Part shown: one piece after another, positions 8,893 through 16,929 of the stretch
Layout of the letters: every line of letters starts with the position of its first letter
Numbering within the stretch: the stretch's first letter is position 1
Origin: Blastococcus sp. TF02-09
Lineage (GTDB): Bacteria > Actinomycetota > Actinomycetes > Mycobacteriales > Geodermatophilaceae
Reading direction: 5' to 3'
Length of the DNA: 64,000 nucleotides
Assembly (NCBI RefSeq): GCF_003319105.1
Contig: NZ_QOHH01000007.1
Location: forward strand, 62,001-126,000
The notes under the pieces: model-generated
The model's database searches: none
Told to the model about the DNA's origin: nothing
The model's input: the letters and a program-made list of their open reading frames with translations, nothing else
Made by a program: the position numbers and the translations under genes

Positions 8893-10172
8893 GCGGGCGC
8901 TCCGGGCCGGTCCAGCACCAGGCGGCGCCACAGCAACCGCCCCCACTGGAGGCCGGCAGTGAGCACGAGCGTCACCACCAGCGCGATCGTGCCGACCGGG
9001 GGGTGGTCCACGAGGAACCCGTACAGCAGCAGGAACGCCGCGAAGGGGGCGGTCTGCCAGACGGCGGCCTGACCGGGTAGCCCGGGGGGCCACGTGAATG
9101 CGGAGACGGTCGCCGGCCCCGGGGGGGAATGGAGCCCCCGGGCCAGCTGCTCCTCCTCCTGCGGCCGCCGCGCGGGGGCAGCGCTCCGGTCCAGTAGCAG
9201 GCCGGCGTCGGCACAGGCCTGCTCGAGGGCGGTGTCCGCACCGTCGGCACCGAACCAGATCGGCCAGGGCAGGGTCGCCCGCGGCGTCCCGTCGGCGGTG
9301 CGCAGCTCCAGCTGGGCGCTCGGCGTGCCCGGTCGGACCACCGCGGCGGTGGTCACCCCACGGGGTCCGCCGCGCGGCAGCCTGCGCTCCCGGCCGAGCC
9401 CGTCGACCACGACGACGTCCTGGGCCTCCAGGCGCAGCTGCGCCGTCCGGCGGAACCGGCGCGTGGTGCTGCCGACCGGCCGCGGCCGCACCGTGACCGC
9501 GCCCGCTCCCGTATCCCGGCCGGTCAGCAGCGCGGACGCCCACAACCCGGCGGCGACGAGGGTGCTCAGCAGCAGCCCGAGCGCGGCGGCCGTCCAGAGC
9601 CCGACGGGCGGCTCGTCGTCGAAGATCGCCCAGATCAGCGCGACCGTCGCCACCACGACGGCTGCCGAACGCACCACGGTGTAGGCCACGGGCAGCCGCC
9701 GCCAGGCGCTGAGCGGGGGCGGCGAGGCGGTGACCGCGGCGGCGAGCTCCGACGCCGGTACCGGCCGCACCGGGATGCCCGCCTGCTCGATCAGGTCCGC
9801 GACCCCGGACCGCTCGAGCGCCTCCCGATGGCGGGTCAGCTCGTCGGCCTCGGGCACCCAGTCGGCCAGCTCGATCCGAGCCACCCGGGAGCCGTCGGGA
9901 GCCAGCAGGTCGACCGCGCCCAGGGAGTGCGGCGCGACGTCGGCGAACACCGGGCCGCCGAGGTGCGCGGCCGTCGCGACGTCGCCGTCGGCCCCCACCG
10001 AGAACTCGCGGAGCACCCGGCCGTCGCGCTCGAGTGCCAGCCGCTGCGGCTCGGCGACCAGGCGGACCGTCCGGACGACGTCGCGCTGAGGGATGCCCCG
10101 GGCGGCGGGGCGGGCCGGCTCCGGGGTCAGGGCCACGCGACCGGGCTCCGCGCGGGAGGAGGTCTCGGTCAT
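8889..10172 (-). CDS. Unknown membrane protein of the T7SS-like locus
   Basis: 427 residues from ATG 10172, overlapping the previous stop by 4 bp. Two pairs of hydrophobic segments are visible: about residues 175-230 (VVVATVALIWAIF, LLLSTLVAAGLWASAL) and 375-415 (FAAFLLLYGFLV, IALVVTLVLTAGLQ). Between them are soluble beta-rich parts with RFRRTAQLRLEAQDVVVVDG. No relation to EccB/EccD/EccE is apparent. Its place inside the operon suggests a structural or accessory component of the secretion apparatus. Not recognised beyond this. Confidence 0.75.
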   Translation of the reverse strand: MTETSSRAEPGRVALTPEPARPAARGIPQRDVVRTVRLVAEPQRLALERDGRVLREFSVGADGDVATAAHLGGPVFADVAPHSLGAVDLLAPDGSRVARIELADWVPEADELTRHREALERSGVADLIEQAGIPVRPVPASELAAAVTASPPPLSAWRRLPVAYTVVRSAAVVVATVALIWAIFDDEPPVGLWTAAALGLLLSTLVAAGLWASALLTGRDTGAGAVTVRPRPVGSTTRRFRRTAQLRLEAQDVVVVDGLGRERRLPRGGPRGVTTAAVVRPGTPSAQLELRTADGTPRATLPWPIWFGADGADTALEQACADAGLLLDRSAAPARRPQEEEQLARGLHSPPGPATVSAFTWPPGLPGQAAVWQTAPFAAFLLLYGFLVDHPPVGTIALVVTLVLTAGLQWGRLLWRRLVLDRPGAPA

Positions 10173-11626
10173 CGGGGCTGGACGGTGGTGCGGTCCTCGA
10201 GGCCCTCGAGCAGACCGACCTGGTCCGCGCCGTCGGTGCCGATCGGCCCGAGAGTCGCCCCGGTGAGCGTGCCCATCTGCCACCGCAGCGAGTTCGTGTA
10301 GGCCTCGACCGCCGGGGTCGTGCGCGCGGCCTCGGACAGCTGCCCGAGCTTCGCGAGCTCCAGCCTGGCGGCGTCGTCCAGCATCGGGTTGCCCACGGCG
10401 CCGCGGACCAGCGTGGCGGTGTGCCCCCAGTTCATCGGGGCGGCGTACCGCGCGAGGTCGGCGATGCCCTCCCCCGTCTCGCGGAGGATCGTCACCGGGT
10501 TGAAGGCCGCGCGGAGGCCGGTCGGCAGCCGGGTCGCGGCGTGGGAGAGGCCGTCGGTGACCTGGTCGCGGGTCAGCCCCATCCCGGGCTGGGTCTTGGC
10601 CTGCGCGCGGGCCCGGATCGTCATCCGCCGCAGGGCCTTGCCGCCGACGCGGGCACTGCCGCGCGCCGCCACCATGCCGGCCACGAGCTCATCGGTCCGC
10701 GACGACTGCGCGGCGGCGCGGGCGCCCCGCGCACTCAGCTTGACGCCAGTGAGCGCCGCGCGGCCGATGCCGAGGGTGACCAGGGAGAAGGCGTTGAGCC
10801 CGACCTCCAGCCAGCTGCCCCTGCCCTGGAGGACGAGCACGAGCGAGCCGATGAGCGCGAGGGCGGAGGCTAGCGCGGCCAGGCCGGTCAGCACGGCGGC
10901 GGCGATCTGCCCGATGACCGGGATCCAGCCGACCAGCAGCGCGAGGACCCCGAGAGCCGCGGCGAGGTCGGACAGGAACTCGGTGATCTCCTTGAGGTTG
11001 CGGTCCAGCCACTCGACGGCCTCGCCCAGCGCGTTGCGCACCCCGGCGAACCGGCCGTCGTCCAGCCCGTCGCTGCCGGTGATCTCCTCGATGGCGCCGG
11101 CGGCCCGCGAGGCGGCGGAATCGCGGGCGGTCTCGGCCTCTCCCAGCATCCGCCGCGCACGGGAGAGGTCGGCCGCCGCGTTGTCGGCCTGCCGGTCGAG
11201 GTGCGAGGTGTCCGGCGGCGGCGTGTCCGGCGGGGCCGAGGCGTGCTGCCGGGCCTGCTCGCGCCGGGCACGGTCGGCCGCTCGGGACTGCCGCTCGGCC
11301 TCCTGGGCCAGGGCCAGGGCGCTGTCGGCGCGGTGCTGCGCCGAGCGCAGCTCACCGCTGTAGGTGCGCAGCGCGCGGCCGGCGACGTCGTAGCGGTCGA
11401 CCGCCCTGTCCAGCTTCTCGGCGACCTCCCGCCCCTGGTGGCGCCACTCGTTCCCGGCGTCGCTGTCCCAGCTCTCGTCGCGCGCCAGCGCGCGCAGCCG
11501 GGCCGCCTGGTCGCGCAGCGCGGTGGCGGTGTCCTCGTAGCGGCGGCCGATCCGGTCGACCTCGTCCGGGTCGCCGGGGACCGGGTCGCTGCCGGCGAGG
11601 GGGCTCCAGTCGGTGGGCCGGCTCAC
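10169..11626 (-). CDS. Putative T7SS-associated protein with WXG-like N-terminus and hydrophobic core
   Basis: 485 residues. The N-terminal 150 residues form a long helical hairpin typical of T7SS targeting domains (DEVDRIGRRYEDTATALRDQ, W-DSDAGNEWRHQGREVAEKLDRAV). A Gly/Ala-rich hydrophobic block near 215-290 (VLALLVGWIPVIGQIAAAVLTGLAAL) is followed by basic and then helical sequence. This layout is seen in polymorphic-toxin-like T7SS substrates and in structural ESX-associated proteins. No nuclease, NADase or other toxin motif is apparent at the C-terminus and no immunity gene is obvious, so a toxin role is not claimed. Tight 4-bp overlaps on both sides. Confidence 0.75.
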   Translation of the reverse strand: MSRPTDWSPLAGSDPVPGDPDEVDRIGRRYEDTATALRDQAARLRALARDESWDSDAGNEWRHQGREVAEKLDRAVDRYDVAGRALRTYSGELRSAQHRADSALALAQEAERQSRAADRARREQARQHASAPPDTPPPDTSHLDRQADNAAADLSRARRMLGEAETARDSAASRAAGAIEEITGSDGLDDGRFAGVRNALGEAVEWLDRNLKEITEFLSDLAAALGVLALLVGWIPVIGQIAAAVLTGLAALASALALIGSLVLVLQGRGSWLEVGLNAFSLVTLGIGRAALTGVKLSARGARAAAQSSRTDELVAGMVAARGSARVGGKALRRMTIRARAQAKTQPGMGLTRDQVTDGLSHAATRLPTGLRAAFNPVTILRETGEGIADLARYAAPMNWGHTATLVRGAVGNPMLDDAARLELAKLGQLSEAARTTPAVEAYTNSLRWQMGTLTGATLGPIGTDGADQVGLLEGLEDRTTVQPR

Positions 11627-11916
11627 GAACCGGACTCCTCGAGGGCGGCGGCCAGCTCGTCGTCGACCTGCCGGTAGGTGCGAGCGGCCTCGCGGGTCAT
11701 CTCGGCGAGATAGGTCATGTCCTCGAGGAAGTCCTCGCGGCGCACCTTCCAGCCCTCGGCGAACTCCCCGATGCGGGACGCCAGACGGGGGTGGCCCACA
11801 GCGGCGCGAGCGTCGTCGGCGATGTCACCGGCCCGCTGGAACTCGCGGCCGAGGACGCCGAGCTGCCCTCCTGCCTCCTCGAGCAGAGCGAGGTCGACGC
11901 GGAGCGAGTCGGACAT
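11623..11916 (-). CDS. WXG100-like small helical protein
   Basis: 97 residues, two helices with the turn around FAEGWKVRREDF, where GWKV stands in for the WXG motif. Length and pattern fit the ESX WXG100/LXG-helper class. It overlaps the next gene by 4 bp (start of 10169-11626) and follows the 11918 gene by 1 bp, so it is translated coupled with the putative substrate. Likely a co-secreted partner or a targeting adaptor for it. Confidence 0.8.
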   Translation of the reverse strand: MSDSLRVDLALLEEAGGQLGVLGREFQRAGDIADDARAAVGHPRLASRIGEFAEGWKVRREDFLEDMTYLAEMTREAARTYRQVDDELAAALEESGS

Positions 11917-11917
11917 C

Positions 11918-12547
11918 TCATCCCTCCTGGAGCAGCGGTCGAGGAATCGTAACGGCGTCGTCGCTGTCCGGCGCCTCGCCGGCGGAGCCTGTGGACGACC
12001 ACCGCAGGGTGGTGGCGACGGCGTCGAACACCTCCACCAGCGCGTCGGCGAGCGGCTCCATCGGCGTCCGGAACTGGAGCACCAGCGCCCGCGGGTGCTG
12101 CGGCACGGGCACGTGCAGGTCGAGGCAGGTGGTCGCCGGCTGGTCCTCCTGCTCGGACTCCTGCCGCCACCGCGCCCGGAGGGCCGGCCCCGCGGGGAGC
12201 AGCACGTCGGTGACCTGCGCGCCCTCGTCGCGGCGGCGGCGGGCCAGCGCCGCCAGCTCGGCCGGGGAGTCCAGCGGCACGCTGCTCACCAGCAGGGAGG
12301 CCGACAGCGGGACGCCGGCCAGCGTGCCCACGGACAGGAACAGCTGGAGCCCACCGGCACCGGCCGCGCGGGACGCCTGCCGCTCGAGCTCCGCCCGGGC
12401 CTCCGCCTTGAGGTGCGGCGCGTCGTCGATGCCCCGCCACTGGGAGTCGACCAGCGCGGCGATCTGCTGCCGCCACCGCCCGGACCCGAGGTCGACCGCC
12501 CACCAGCCGTCCGGGACGACCAGCTCGTACCGATCGGGCGAGGTCAC
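11918..12547 (-). CDS. Unknown protein B of the T7SS-like locus, paralogue of protein A
   Basis: 209 residues from GTG 12547, overlapping the stop of the motor ATPase gene by 4 bp. Soluble, no signal peptide. Features: an aromatic start YELVVPDGWWAVDL, a helix ending ARAELERQASRAAG, a conserved-looking central beta part, and a C-terminal helix PLADALVEVFDAVATTLRW. These segments line up in order with the protein at 8305-8892. Being translated directly after the EccC-like motor suggests a partner or substrate adaptor of the ATPase. Family unknown. Confidence 0.75.
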   Translation of the reverse strand: MTSPDRYELVVPDGWWAVDLGSGRWRQQIAALVDSQWRGIDDAPHLKAEARAELERQASRAAGAGGLQLFLSVGTLAGVPLSASLLVSSVPLDSPAELAALARRRRDEGAQVTDVLLPAGPALRARWRQESEQEDQPATTCLDLHVPVPQHPRALVLQFRTPMEPLADALVEVFDAVATTLRWSSTGSAGEAPDSDDAVTIPRPLLQEG

Positions 12548-15500
12548 GCCGGCACCGCCGGGGCGGAGGGCACGGCGACCGTGAGCAGCGCGCTGTCGCC
12601 CAGGTGCAGCAGCCCGCGACCGGGCTGCACCGGCTGGCCGACGGCGCTGCGCGGGATGCGGACGCCGATGAGGTCGCCGTCGGTGGAGCCCTGCGGCGAG
12701 AGCAGCACGCCCTGCCGCGACTTCCGGGCCTCCACCTGCCAGCCCGAGAGGCCGGTGCAGATGCTGTCGGCGTTGCCAGCGAGCACCAGGCTGCGGCCCG
12801 GCCCGGCCGCGCCCTTGAGCACGTCCCGGAAGAGTTCGGACGCCGGGCAGTCGCGCAGCACGTCGCCGTCGTCGAGCAGGACCACCAGCGGGCGGTCCGG
12901 GTCGGCGGTGAGCAGGGCCCGCCACTCGTCGGCCGGCGCGGAGGCGTCCGTGACGACGCCGAGCACACCGGGCCGCCCGGCCAGCTCCCGCAGCGGCGAG
13001 GGCTTCGGGGCGCCGACGACGACCGCGGTGCCCTGCCGCAGCAGCGACTCGGCCATGACCGCCAGCAGCGTGCTCTTTCCCGACCGCCCCGGCCCGGCCA
13101 CGACGAACGCCGGGCCGCTGCGGGCGAGGTCGGGTCCGACGCCGGTGAGCTCGTCGCCGCCCACGCCCACGAGCGCGAACTGCGGTCCGGCGCCCGGGGG
13201 GCGCAGCTCCCACGCGTCCTCGAAGGCGATCCGCGCGGGCAGCACGTCGACCCGGAACGGGCGCGCGGACCGCGGCACGAGGGCGTCGCGGACGTGCGCG
13301 GCCTTGCCGATCTCGGTCAGCGCCGCCGCCTGCCCCTGACCGGAGGCGTCCTCCGCGAGCAGCGCGACCTGCGTCTCGACCGCGCCGTCGACGGTGATCG
13401 CGCGACCGGGCGGCAGGACGTCGGGCACCTGCTTGGCGCTCACCCCGATCAGCGGGTAGTCGCCGCGGTCGGCCAGGCGCAGGACGAGCTTGTTGTCGGT
13501 CAGCGAGGCCAGCCTCGAGGTGCCGAGGGACCGGTCGCCGGTGATGACCGCGGAGATGCCGACCGATGCGCCCTCGCGGACGATCGCCATGATCACGTCG
13601 GTCAGCCGGCCGCCGTCGACCTCGCCCAGCGTCGGGGTGAAGCCCTCCCAGCGGTCCAGCAGCAGGAGGACGTGCGGGAGGCGCCCGTCGGCCGGCACCG
13701 TGCGCCGCTGCTCGCTGATGTCGGCGAACCCGCCGTCGGCCAGGACCTGCTGCCGGCGTTCCAGCTCGCGGGCCAGCCGGTCGAGCAGCCGGACCGCGCG
13801 CTCGGTCTGCGTGCGGGTGACCACCGCGCCGCACTGCGGCAGGTCGGTGAGGGGCAGCAGCGCGCCGTTGCCGCAGTCCAGCCCGTAGAGGTGGACGTCG
13901 GCGGCCGAGCACCGGCTGCCGACGGCGCCGGCCAGCGTGCGCAGGACCTGCGAGCGCCCGCTCTTCGGCGAGCCGATCACCAGCAGGTGCCCGTCGGCGG
14001 CCGGGTCGAAGGTGGCGGGGCGCCGCTCCTGCAGCGCGGGCAGGTCCTGCAGCCCGAACGGCAGGCGGGCCGCCGACGCCGCACCGGCGGCGGGTGTCCC
14101 GACGTCGGCGATCAGCAGGCGCTCGGGCAGCGCCTCCAGCCACGGACTGCGCTGGGCCGGCACCGACTCGGTGCGGGCCGCCCCGCGGACCGCCTCCACC
14201 AGCACCGACAGGTCGGTGACCTCGACGTCGGATGCGGCCGCCAGGGACGCCGGCCGGGCGGGCGCGGCGTAGCCGATCTGGTGCCAGGACAGCGGCGCGA
14301 CGAACGGCGGCGCGGCGGCCACCGGCCGCGCCCCGGGACGGCGTCCGCCGATGCGGCCGGCCTGGAAGGGCACCAGGCCGCCGGAACCGAGGCGGGCGTA
14401 CCCGCGACCGGGCGCGGACTTGGGGATCCGGGCCGCGTCGGCGGCGTCGAGGACGTCGGTGCTGTCGGCGCCGTCGGTGACCCGCAGCGCGATGCGCAGG
14501 TTGGTGTTCGCGCGGATCTCCGGCGACACCACGCCGCTGGGCCGCTGGGTGGCCAGGATCAGGTGGATGCCCAGCGAGCGGCCGCGCTGGGCGATGTTGA
14601 CCAGGCCGGGAACGAAGTCGGGCAGCTCGCGGGCCATCGAGGCGAACTCGTCGATGACGATGAGCAGCCGCGGCAGCGGCGGGCGGCCGGGCTCCCGGGC
14701 CTGCAGGTCGACGTAGTCGTCGATGTCCTTCACGCCCGCGCCGGCCAGCCAGTGCTCGCGGTACCGCAGCTCGGCACCCAGCGAGGTGAGCGCGCGCTCC
14801 ACGAGGTGCGCGTCGAGGTCGGTGACCATGCCGACGGTGTGCGGCAGGTGCACGCAGTCCTTGAACGCGCTGCCGCCCTTGTAGTCGACCAGCACGAAGT
14901 TCAGGGCGTCGGGCCGGTTGGCCACCGCCAGCGAGGCGATCACCGTCTGCAGCAGCTCGGACTTGCCGGCACCGGTGGTGCCGGCGACCAGCCCGTGCGG
15001 GCCGTCGGTGCGCAGGTCCAGCGTGAACGGCCCGTTGAGCCCGGCGCCCACCACCATCTGCGTGGTGCGGCCCTCCAGCTGCCAGCGGGCACGGATGTCG
15101 TCGACGGTGGGCGGCTCCATCCCCAGCACGTCCAGCAGCCGCACGCTGTCGGGCAGCACCGCGTCGTCGTCCTCGTCGCTCACGTCGCGCAGCGGCGCCA
15201 GCGCGCGGGCCGCGGCCTCGGCGAGCTCGGTGGCGACCGGCTCGGCGAGCACGGCGGGCACCGGGTCGTGGCCGCTGCGGCGCACCAGCAGGGCGGAGTC
15301 GTCGTCGGCGTCGTACACCGCCGTCGCCCGCGCCGCCTCCGGCAGGAAGCGCTCCTCCTCGTCGGCGCACACGGCGTAGACGCCGACCTCCGGGCCGTCC
15401 TGGAGGACCTGCCCGAGACCCGGGGTGGCGCGCAGCGCGCGGAAGCCGTGCACCACGACGACGTGGGCCGGGAAGGACTCCGGGTGCACGCGGCCGCCTC

Positions 15501-16920
15501 CGGCCGCCGCCTGCTCGCGCCGCGCCTTGATCAGCGCAGTCAGCTCGGCGACCCGGGCGGCGACGGTGTCGGCGTCGTTGCCGACGAAGGCGACCGGGCC
15601 CTCGCCGTCGGCGGGCCGGGCGTGCGGCAGCCAGCGCAGCCAGTTCCACTCGGCGCTCGAGCGGGAGGCGAGCAGCGTGAGGGCGAGGTCGCGGGGCGGG
15701 TGGTGCACGGCCAGCTGCAGCACCACCCAGCGCAGCAGCCCGGCCAGCCGGTCGGCGGGCCCGGCCAGGCCGACGACGCCGGCCTCGCGCAGCGGGACGA
15801 CGACGGGCACCGCGTGCACCGTGCGCTGCTCCGGCGGCTCGTCGGAGAGGCCGCGGCGGACCACGACCACCTCCGCGGGCAGGTCGGCCGCGCCCAGGCG
15901 CAGGTCGAGGGCGTCGGGGTCGGTGCGCCGTCGCTCCCACAACCGGCGGCGCGGCAGGACGGCGGTGAGCAGCACCTCGGCGGCGTCGGGGTGACCGGTG
16001 CGCCGGCGGGCGGTCTCCTCGGCGAGCGCGACGCGGATGCGCTCCTGGGCACGGGCCAGGTCGGCCTCGTACTCCTCGCGGGCCCGGCGGTCCTCGCGGG
16101 CGGTCTGCCGCCGGTCGGAGACGGTGTTGCTGATCATCATGACCGGGCTGGCGACGGCGAACATCAGGTACAGCGGCGAGCGCAGCACCACGGCCAGCAC
16201 GATGCCGATGGCCAGCGGGGCCAGCACCATCACCAGCGGGAAGCGGCGCGGCTCGCGGGCCGTGGGCTCCTGCGGCAGCTGGACGCGCACCGCGCGGTCC
16301 GAGGGCAGCAGCCGCGGTGCGCGGACGAAGGCGCGGGTGCTCGGGCCGGCCGGTTCCACGGCGGCGTCCGACGGCGCGGCCGGCACGATGACCAGCTGGG
16401 TGTCGCCGAGCCGGAAGCTCTGGCCGGGCGCGACGGGCGTGGGCTCCTCGGGCACCGGCTCGCCCTCGAGCTGGGTGCCGTTGGCCGAGCCCAGGTCGGC
16501 GAGGGTGGCGCCCTCGGCGGTCACGGTCAGCAAGGCGTGCCGGCGCGACATCGACCGGTCGGCGAACCCGAAGGGGCTGCTGCGCCCCAGCTCGTGGGTG
16601 CCGATCGGCAGCTCGGCGACCAGGCCGGTGCCGGGCCCGCTGGTCACGTGCAGCTGCCAGCCGCGCGCTGGGGGCGGGGGCCGCTCCCCTGCCACCGCGG
16701 CGGCGGTGAGCCGGACGACGCTGCCCTCGACCAGGGGTGACTCGCCCACGGGGTGGTCGTCGTCCAGCCGCCGGCCGGCGAGGAACAGGCCCTCCGCGGG
16801 AACGCCGGCGGTCCGGCCCAGGGCCGCCGCGACGTCGCCGACCGGGGTGTCGTCGTCGGTGTCGAGGGCGACGTCGAGCAGGTCGCGGTCGGTCTGCCCG
16901 ACGCTCAGCTGGATGCGCAC
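12544..16920 (-). CDS. FHA-domain FtsK/SpoIIIE-type type VII secretion motor (EccC/EssC-like)
   Basis: 1458 residues. Order: a small beta-grasp-looking N-terminal domain (about 1-75), an FHA domain (about 80-170, with GRSS...SRRHA and GSANGT motifs), two membrane segments (about 223-262), then three FtsK/SpoIIIE ATPase modules. Module 1 has a canonical Walker A (AGTTGAGKSE, about residue 647) and Walker B (LLIVIDEF). Module 2 is degenerate: Walker A reads GSPKSGRSQ, with Arg for Lys, and the strand ends LLDRW. Module 3 has GPGRSGKST (about 1278) and LVVLLDD. The FHA-first order resembles firmicute EssC more than mycobacterial EccC. It is the motor expected to pull WXG100 substrates across the membrane; the FHA domain could read phosphothreonine written by the kinase gene 9 bp upstream. 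Confidence 0.92.
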   Translation of the reverse strand: MRIQLSVGQTDRDLLDVALDTDDDTPVGDVAAALGRTAGVPAEGLFLAGRRLDDDHPVGESPLVEGSVVRLTAAAVAGERPPPPARGWQLHVTSGPGTGLVAELPIGTHELGRSSPFGFADRSMSRRHALLTVTAEGATLADLGSANGTQLEGEPVPEEPTPVAPGQSFRLGDTQLVIVPAAPSDAAVEPAGPSTRAFVRAPRLLPSDRAVRVQLPQEPTAREPRRFPLVMVLAPLAIGIVLAVVLRSPLYLMFAVASPVMMISNTVSDRRQTAREDRRAREEYEADLARAQERIRVALAEETARRRTGHPDAAEVLLTAVLPRRRLWERRRTDPDALDLRLGAADLPAEVVVVRRGLSDEPPEQRTVHAVPVVVPLREAGVVGLAGPADRLAGLLRWVVLQLAVHHPPRDLALTLLASRSSAEWNWLRWLPHARPADGEGPVAFVGNDADTVAARVAELTALIKARREQAAAGGGRVHPESFPAHVVVVHGFRALRATPGLGQVLQDGPEVGVYAVCADEEERFLPEAARATAVYDADDDSALLVRRSGHDPVPAVLAEPVATELAEAAARALAPLRDVSDEDDDAVLPDSVRLLDVLGMEPPTVDDIRARWQLEGRTTQMVVGAGLNGPFTLDLRTDGPHGLVAGTTGAGKSELLQTVIASLAVANRPDALNFVLVDYKGGSAFKDCVHLPHTVGMVTDLDAHLVERALTSLGAELRYREHWLAGAGVKDIDDYVDLQAREPGRPPLPRLLIVIDEFASMARELPDFVPGLVNIAQRGRSLGIHLILATQRPSGVVSPEIRANTNLRIALRVTDGADSTDVLDAADAARIPKSAPGRGYARLGSGGLVPFQAGRIGGRRPGARPVAAAPPFVAPLSWHQIGYAAPARPASLAAASDVEVTDLSVLVEAVRGAARTESVPAQRSPWLEALPERLLIADVGTPAAGAASAARLPFGLQDLPALQERRPATFDPAADGHLLVIGSPKSGRSQVLRTLAGAVGSRCSAADVHLYGLDCGNGALLPLTDLPQCGAVVTRTQTERAVRLLDRLARELERRQQVLADGGFADISEQRRTVPADGRLPHVLLLLDRWEGFTPTLGEVDGGRLTDVIMAIVREGASVGISAVITGDRSLGTSRLASLTDNKLVLRLADRGDYPLIGVSAKQVPDVLPPGRAITVDGAVETQVALLAEDASGQGQAAALTEIGKAAHVRDALVPRSARPFRVDVLPARIAFEDAWELRPPGAGPQFALVGVGGDELTGVGPDLARSGPAFVVAGPGRSGKSTLLAVMAESLLRQGTAVVVGAPKPSPLRELAGRPGVLGVVTDASAPADEWRALLTADPDRPLVVLLDDGDVLRDCPASELFRDVLKGAAGPGRSLVLAGNADSICTGLSGWQVEARKSRQGVLLSPQGSTDGDLIGVRIPRSAVGQPVQPGRGLLHLGDSALLTVAVPSAPAVPA

Positions 16921-16929
16921 GCGGGATCC

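Noticed and set aside
10169-11626. Polymorphic toxin with immunity gene
   Set aside because: The N-terminus fits a T7SS substrate, but no catalytic toxin motif and no immunity-like neighbour could be recognised.
12604-16740. 1378-codon plus-strand open frame
   Set aside because: It is antisense to the EccC-like motor, has the His/Gly/Arg-rich composition of a GC-rich shadow frame and no domain signature.
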